This document shows positions 57,900 to 64,000 of a DNA stretch of 64,000 nucleotides, in pieces. The DNA is from Cryptomeria japonica (Eukaryota; Streptophyta; Pinopsida; Cupressales; Cupressaceae). The stretch's first letter is position 1. Each line of letters begins with the position of its first letter. A program made the position numbers and the translations under genes. Where the stretch lies: the NCBI RefSeq assembly GCF_030272615.1, contig NC_081406.1:265966192-266030191 (forward strand), read 5' to 3'. The notes below the pieces were generated by a model. That model saw only the letters and a program-made list of their open reading frames with translations. It had not been told where the DNA came from and searched no databases.

Positions 57900-59635
57900 T
57901 CCCTTTGACCTGTAGATACTTCCTACTCATACCTGGCCCTGTACCATCCTTCCTAATGAGATATGGCCTCTATCTCGGCCATCTGTCTCTCTAGCATCCC
58001 TACCACTATCTCCCCCCTCCTTTGCTGCTTAGTCCTACCTGTCTCCAGGCCTCATCCCTCTCCCTCTGGTAGCGGGTCACAATCTCCTCTATCCTCCATC
58101 TAGAATACTCCAAAGCATCCCTGGATAGAATATTTGTGTCTCTCTCCTGGAGGAGCCTATCCCTCTCTACCTATAGTTGTACCCTGGTACCCTCTACTGC
58201 GTCTCTTTCCCGATGTAGTCTATCTCTCTCCCTCCATATGTTGTCTCTCTCTATAGTGTTGGTCTACAACCTTCTCTCTACCCTAGCCATGACCTCTTCA
58301 AGGGAGTGAATCTGTGCTACTAAGTCTAGTGGTGTTGTGGAACCCTCTCCTCTCTCCTCCATCCTAGCTCTCCTAGTGGGAATTAGTCTCAATGAAATCT
58401 TGCCTCGGCCCTATCCCTCCTCCTCTTGCCCCTCTTCTTGTGCCTATGGCATTGATTCCACATCCATGGCTATTGCCTCATCTCCTCCATCTTCTGCCCT
58501 ATCCTCTCCTCTAATCCCTATGATCCTATCGCCCTGCAGTAGATCTAGACCTTGTCCAAGTCATGGTCTCTACCATGGTCTCAGTTGTTCATCTGGCTGA
58601 CTGATACTATCCTATCCTACCTCCCCTGGCTCACACCTACATCCTCCTCTCACCAAGGGGTGCCAATCCTTCTCTCCTGACTGGCCTCGGTCTAACCTAA
58701 ACTGATCAATCCATGAAGGTTGTTGTAATACCTACATCCGGGGGTCCCCCTCATCGATCCTACTATACCGAAGCTAACTGTGTCCACTAGTCTATGATCC
58801 TTGCTCTATCCTGCAGTGAGGGTCCAAACTCAATTGAGATCTCTTTGGTGACTTGTTGAAATTTGTGTGGTTCCCCAAGTACATCATGTACCTGACCGAG
58901 CTATATCTGCACCTAGTCTAGCTTGTACATCTTGATGACATTCTCCCATCTAACAATGTTGTATCCTGTGATCATCATATACGAAATGTGTCAAGGATCC
59001 TCTGGCCATGTTGGAATCCCCATGTACGGTGGCCAAGTGATCATGTATGTTGTCAATATGTCAAACATCACTCGCCCATGATCAACATCGTCGATGACCT
59101 CGTATCTCAACCCTCCTTGCCAACTGAATGCAACGGGCTCAGCTACATCCCTCTCCTATCTACCCATTGGTTGCATGACATGAATGTGCTCCCACGCCCA
59201 TGCCTGTAGCAGTAAGACACAACCAAAACCCCATTCTGGATGATAGACGTTATCATGGAGCTCCCTATACAGCTTCGTTAGCACTAAGGTCCCCCAAGAC
59301 ATTGATCGTCCGTCGTCCAGTGCCTCCATCACTACTGGGATCATCCCTTGTACAATTGATCTACCTCTGTGATCTGGCAGAATGTAGCTGCTCACTAGTG
59401 CACACATGAAGAAATATATTTACCTCGCAAGTGCTGCTAGTACCAGTGCCCACTCTAGGGATAGTTGCCCATGATGTAGGGGCATATCTTCTCCAACCAA
59501 TAGTCTCACGACCTCCGCCTACTCGACCCTCTGTGCTATGCATCGTGCACCTCGTATCAGTAACCTGAGAATCCAATACACATCTTCTAGAGTCACTATG
59601 ATCTCTCCTATCGATAGGTGGAAACTAAAGGTCTT
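57900..59635 (-). pseudogene. PMD plus coiled-coil gene, antisense to Tat pol, broken
   Basis: Reading from the F insertion point: FHLSIGEIIVTLEDVYWIL, VSSYILPDHRGRSIVQGMIP, SWGTLVLTKLYRELHDNVYH, LLLQAWAWEHIHVMQP, YMITWPPYMGIPTWPEDP and LGQVHDVLGEPHKFQQV. These follow the conserved order of the plant mobile domain. One frame is kept for about 900 bases with few stops. A basic/acidic linker (58680-58340) follows, then a coiled coil with repeated ERD (ERDNIWRERDRLHRERDAV, VERDRLLQERDTNILSRDAL) at 58330-57980. The N-terminus is cut off by F. It lies 2.2 kb past Tat integrase once C is removed, in opposite orientation; antisense extra ORFs at that place are known in some plant gypsy elements. Confidence 0.8.
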
Positions 59636-60702
59636 TGTTGGTATGATGGATGTGTTGCATTGGTTTTGTCATTGATGTCAACACTTTTCAACACTAGAGA
59701 ACACTTGGAGATCTTTGGTTATGTTCACTGACATGTTCAGTGACTTATGCACAGTCACCAGTATCTGGTTCACAGGCAGGTTATATTGTTCACCGACACT
59801 GAGGATGATCTGTTATCATCTGGAGATTACTTGGTTATGTCGAAGACATTGTTTGGACACTTGGTTCTGGTGATTTGATTATTGGTACAATCGAGTTTGC
59901 ATATTTTTTGTTACCGGCAAATAGGTCTAGGTTATAGACCGGCAAGAATTATCTATTCCAGATCAACACGACATGTTATAGAGATGATTTGTTATTGTTG
60001 TAAATGCATTGAGTCGACATCATGCATCGCATATTGATTCATTTGTAATTGATTTAATTGTAATATCTTATTAAGCTGACCTACACATTTGGTCTTCGGT
60101 CTTGGTATATATGTAAGATCTCATTTGTGAGATTAAGTAGTAGTAGAGGAATGTGAAAAAGGATTGTAATAAGGTATATGCGAATATAAGCAGAGCTATA
60201 CACACAGACATCATTTGAAGATTCAAGGAAGGTTTGAAGAAGCAGAGATTAACCGATACTGAATCCAACATATGAAGATGCTATTTTGAGCATTACATTA
60301 TCATTGGATTTAACCATCCAATTGTAGTCAGTGTGACTCCCATTTTGTGATTGAGTAGTGAGCTCTAGGTAGTTGGCCTTTCTGCATGTGCAAACCCCAT
60401 TTGTACACACATACTATCTACAGTAGCATCATCTGATTGTGGGTAAGGTTTCCCATCGTGGTTTTTCCCCTTACATGGTTTCCACATACAAATAATTGTG
60501 TTATGTGTTGTGTATGTTATTTGTCTTTTTGTTTCATGCATTAAACTTTATCGGTATTGCAATTAACTTTTAAACTGTCTACCAGCATTAAAGTTTTGTT
60601 TACCGGTATTATGCACAAAGTTTTCTTAAGTTATTTTTGGTTTGAAATTAAATGACAACTGATTCACCCCCCCCCCCTCTCAGTTGTCTTCGGGAACTAA
60701 CA
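59636..60702 (+). repeat. F 5' LTR
   Basis: 1067 bp, ends GGGAACTAACA. TATATAT at 60106-60112; stem-loop block at 60439-60486 with CpG decay; C-run near 60667-60677. Confidence 0.92.
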
Positions 60703-60704
60703 AT

Positions 60705-60716
60705 TGGTATCAAAGC
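60705..60716 (+). promoter_or_regulatory. F primer-binding site
   Basis: TGGTATCAAAGC two bases after the LTR; initiator Met tRNA type with one transition. Confidence 0.85.
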
Positions 60717-60759
60717 TTAGTCCTCTTTTTGTATAAGTTTAACAGCTTGAGGAGATTCT

Positions 60760-61261
60760 ATGGCAACTAACTATTTTAAGAAGGACAATCCAAAGCTTGA
60801 TGGAACTAACTATGGTATATGGAAGATACGGATGGAGACTCATCTGAATTGCATTGGAAAAGACATATGGTATGTTACAAAGAATAGCTATGTTGTTCCT
60901 ACTCAAGGTCAACCTAATCCACCAACCTTGGCTAAAGATGAAGAAAATGATTGCAAAGAAAGAGAAGCACTTTTGAGCGCATTGTCAAATCAAAAAATCA
61001 TGAGATTATCAGACTGATCTACTGCTAAAGCTATTTGGGATAAATTGGAGACATTGAATGAAGGTGATACCAATGTCAAAATTGCAAAGCTGGAATGCTT
61101 CCGGGTCAAGTATGAAAATCTGAAAATGGAAGAAGATGAAAGGATTTCTGCTTTTATGGAAAGAGTTAATGAAATTGTTTTGGGTATACATTGTTGTGGA
61201 GGATCCTTAAGTGAAGATGAAATTATTTCTAAAGTTTTGAGAATTTCCACCGGCATACAAA
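60760..61261 (+). pseudogene. F gag N-terminal part, broken
   Basis: ATG at 60760 opens MATNYFKKDNPKLDGTNYGI. A TGA at 61015-61017 replaces the CGA of SDRSTAK. The frame goes on through LETLNEGDTNVKIAKL to a small deletion near 61246 (RALPPAYKMK region), after which the reading shifts to the frame starting at 61262. Confidence 0.9.
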
Positions 61262-63106
61262 ATGAAAGTAACTGCTATTAATGAATTGAGAACAATGCCT
61301 AATGCATCGGTATCTAGAGACACTTTGGTTGGAAAACTTTCAGCTTTTGAACTTGAGGAATTTGGTCCTATTGCTACAATTAAGATAGATTTGGCTTTCA
61401 AGGCATCTTTATCATCTACAACATCATCATCATCATCTGAAAAATCTGATTGGAAAGCACTCTATGCTAGAGAACTTGAAGATATCAAAAGAGAGAATGA
61501 AGAACTTGAAGAGCTTGAAGCACTATTTGCAAGGAAAATGCCTAAAGGTCTAGTTGGAAGTAAGTATGAAGGTAAAGCACCATTTAAATGCTTTAACTAC
61601 AATAAAATTGGTCATATGGCATCTAGGTGTCCTGATAGACATGCAAGATTGAAAGAAGAAGCTAAAAGAACATACAACCCTAACCCTGAATATCAAAGGT
61701 ACATACTTAAGAAGAATAGAGACAAATCATGTTACTATGTTGATAAAGGAGTTACTAATGATTCTGATGAGGAACTGGAAGACAATGGATGGGCTTTTGT
61801 TGCTCTAACAGAAGATCAACCGACACCTACTATTCAACAGATAGAGCAGGCCTTGGCAGCTAAAATTGAAGAAAAGAATGAATGGATTATTGATTCCGGA
61901 TGTTCACATCATATGACTGGTGATAAGAGTAAATTCTTAACCTTTCAGGAATACAATGGAGGTCTAGTAAGATTTGGAGATGACAAAGCTTGTTTGATCA
62001 AAGGAAAAGCCACTATATCTTTTGATGGTAAGCACAATACTGATAATGTTTACTATATTGAAGGTTTGAAGCATAATCTTTTGAGAGTTGGTCAATTAGT
62101 TGAAAAAGGATTTCAAATACAATTCAAGAATGGTAAATGCAAAATCATGAATAGAACTGGTTTGGAAATTGCAACCGGTAATCAGACTAGAGGTAATATC
62201 TTTCACTTGAATAACAATGAGAAAGCATGTTTGATTGCACATATTGATGAAAGTTGGTTATGGCATAAGAGATTTTGTCATGTAAATTTTGATTGCATTG
62301 TGAAAATCTGTACAACTAAGGTAGTAAGAGATTTACCTAAGATTGTTATACCTCACAATTTGGTATGTAAGGAATGTCAATTAGGAAAGCAAGTTAGAAC
62401 AACTTTTAAGAGTATTATAGAGAAATCTAATAATGTTCTTGACTTAATTCATATTGATTTATGTGGTCCAGCAAGAACTAGAAGTTTACAAGGAGATAGA
62501 TATTTCATGCTAATCATTTATTATTATTCTAGAATGTGTTGGGTTACTTTTTTCAGGGAGAAATCAGAAGCTTTTTGGAAATTCAAACTATTCAAAGTAA
62601 TGGTAGAGAATGAAACCGGTAAGAAAATCAAATGCTTGAGATCAGATCAAGGAGGTGAATTCACATCTAAGGAATTTAATACTTTTTTTGAAGTGAATGG
62701 AATCCGAAGACAATTATCAACACCCCAGCAAAATGGAGTTGTGGAAAGGAAGAACATAACTATTTTGGATGTAGCTAGAAGCATGATATCAAAAGCAAAC
62801 CTACCTCATGTGTATTGGAGAGAAGCAATCAATACAACTATTTATACATTCAACAGAGTTCACATCAAAGGTGAAACCGGTAAGACCCCTCATGAACTAT
62901 GGTTTGGTAATACTCCTACTCTTAAATATTTCAGGATATTTGGAAGCAAATGTTATATTAGAAGAGATGAGTATATTGGCAAATTTGATCCTAGAAGTGA
63001 TGAAGGAATATTTCTTGGTTATTCATCTAAGAGAAAGGCATATAGATGTTTTAATAAGAGATTGCAGAAAATCATTGAAAGTGTAAATGTGAAGATTGAT
63101 GAATAG
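61262..63106 (+). pseudogene. F gag end, protease and integrase, 614 open codons
   Basis: Gag: DTLVGKLSAFELEEFG; zinc knuckle CFNYNKIGHMASRC near residue 109-122, with Tyr for the second Cys. Protease IIDSGCSHHMTG near 208. Integrase zinc region LWHKRFCHVNFDC and CKECQLGKQ; catalytic Asp in HIDLCGP (near 397), Asp in RSDQGGEF (near 459) and Glu in NGVVERKN (near 491), all kept. A 9-base deletion removes part of APRTPQQNG, and IIDDYSRM has become IIYYYSRM. Ends at TAG 63104 in KIDEQF (Gln codon). Confidence 0.92.
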
Positions 63107-64000
63107 TTTAGAAGGTCTATAGACTCTAAACTGGCAATTGAGATAATCACAAATGAACCTACTATGAGTACACTAGTACAGAAAGTTGATCCAGTCACAT
63201 CGGCATCATTTGAGAATTCCATAGTGACTGAAGAACAGCAGCAAGTGAAAACACCCCGGTATGTAAGATTGAATCACTTTGAAAGTCAGATAATTGGGAA
63301 TAAGTATCAAGGAGTTATGACTAGAGGAAGATTGTCAAATGAAGAGGTATGTCTAATTTCTCAATTTGAACCACTAACTATTAGTGAGGCATGTCAAGAT
63401 AAACATTGGATTAAGGCTATGGAAGATGAATTGGAATAAATTGAAAAGAATAACACATGGACATTAGTTCCTTGGCCTAAAGACAAAAATGTAATTGGAA
63501 CTAAATGGGTATTTAGAAATAAACTTAATGAAGATGGTAAGGTAATCAGAAACAAGGCAAGATTAGTGTGTAAGGGATATTCACAGAAAGAAGGAATCGA
63601 CTATAATGAAACCTTTGCAATAGTACCTAGAATTGAGGCAGTTAGATTATTCTTGGCTTTTGCAGCACACAAGAACTATAAAGTATTACAAATGGATATT
63701 AAATGTGCATTTCTGAATGGAGATCTTGAAGAGGAAGTTTACAATGAACAACCTGATCGATTTTCTTTGACAGATGACAAAGATACGGTTTGCAAGTTAA
63801 TGAAATCTTTATATGGATTGAAGCAAGCTCCTAGAGCTTGGTATGCTAGATTGGACAAATATCTTTCGAAGCTTGGTTACACTAAAGGTAATGCTGATAG
63901 AAACTTATATTACAAAGTGACTAATGATGACATCTTCGTTATTGAAGTTTTTGTCGATGATATAATTTTTGGAGGAGAAGATGGATTGTGTAAAGACTTT
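63107..64000 (+). pseudogene. F integrase C-terminus and RT, partial
   Basis: Continues in the same frame: [16 protein letters not shown], then TAA at 63437 where the family has Gln (DELEQIEK), then [60 protein letters not shown] and [18 protein letters not shown] at the window edge. The RT active site is intact. Confidence 0.9.

Larger units (their letters stand above)
59636..64000 (+). mobile_element. Element F: Ty1/copia retrotransposon (family 1), runs off the window
   Basis: 5' LTR 59636-60702, PBS, gag, PR, IN and RT up to the active site; the rest lies beyond 64000. LTR start TGTTGGTATGATGGATGTG and gag MATNYFKKD match element A closely. GTCTT (59631-59635) would be the left target duplication; the right copy is not in the window. 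It sits in the PMD gene. Confidence 0.92.

Noticed and set aside
58337-59409. Plus-strand frames of 69-87 codons
   Set aside because: Opposite the PMD/coiled-coil gene, whose minus-strand frame carries the recognisable domain.
2684-60702. Frequent ACCGGT words in copia LTRs as a regulatory code
   Set aside because: They recur mainly because the LTRs are related; spacing is not constant and many are decayed CpG sites.

Overview
This window looks like gene-poor repeat-rich DNA from a large seed-plant genome; a gymnosperm such as a conifer is my guess. I see no intact host gene, no rRNA or tRNA gene and no CRISPR array. Nearly everything is an LTR retrotransposon or its debris. All coding sequences I recognise are gag, protease (PR), reverse transcriptase (RT), RNase H and integrase (IN), plus two decayed plant-mobile-domain (PMD) genes. 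All are broken by stops, frameshifts or insertions. || Layout, with my own element names. Z (1-11290, + strand, interrupted) is the 5' part of a Ty3/gypsy Tat-lineage element: a partial LTR with a TATA box, a leader, and gag running into protease. A (2684-10195, -) is a complete Ty1/copia element inside Z's gag; its 5' LTR carries a solo LTR (8755-9573). B (11416-19693, -) is a copia element of a second family with a truncated 5' LTR and a solo LTR (15592-16983) in its integrase. From 19694 to 25640 lies a decayed PMD gene (+) interrupted by chromovirus-LTR-like sequence. A TA-rich tract fills 25693-26135. From 26600 comes a 5'-truncated Tat element (+) with gag, PR, RT, RNase H, a second (archaeal-type) RNase H and integrase up to 33253, then a 3' non-coding zone. 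|| Element C (35173-57577, +, copia family 2) sits in that 3' zone. It contains a 765-bp LTR-like insert in its 5' LTR (36015-36779). A Ty3/gypsy chromovirus, D (39593-47445, -), lies in its pol. A copia family-1 element, E (49953-56612, +), lies in its 3' LTR. Past C the Tat-associated sequence resumes (57583-59635) with an antisense PMD plus coiled-coil ORF. That ORF is cut by F (59636 to the window end, +), another family-1 copia element. || Target-site duplications support the nesting: CTTGA for A, CTATC for C, GTTTC for E, GGTAT and ATATG for two LTR inserts. Removing A restores an open gag frame in Z. Hand alignment of LTR starts gives about 11-13% divergence for family 2 (B, C) and about 5-6% for A, D and E. 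This fits an older family-2 wave invaded later by family 1 and the chromovirus. || The most interesting non-coding signal is a pair of small stem-loops kept in the LTRs of several copia families, one pair with a compensatory swap. Next are a conserved series of polypurine-like boxes before each copia 3' LTR, and the PMD/coiled-coil gene beside a Tat element.
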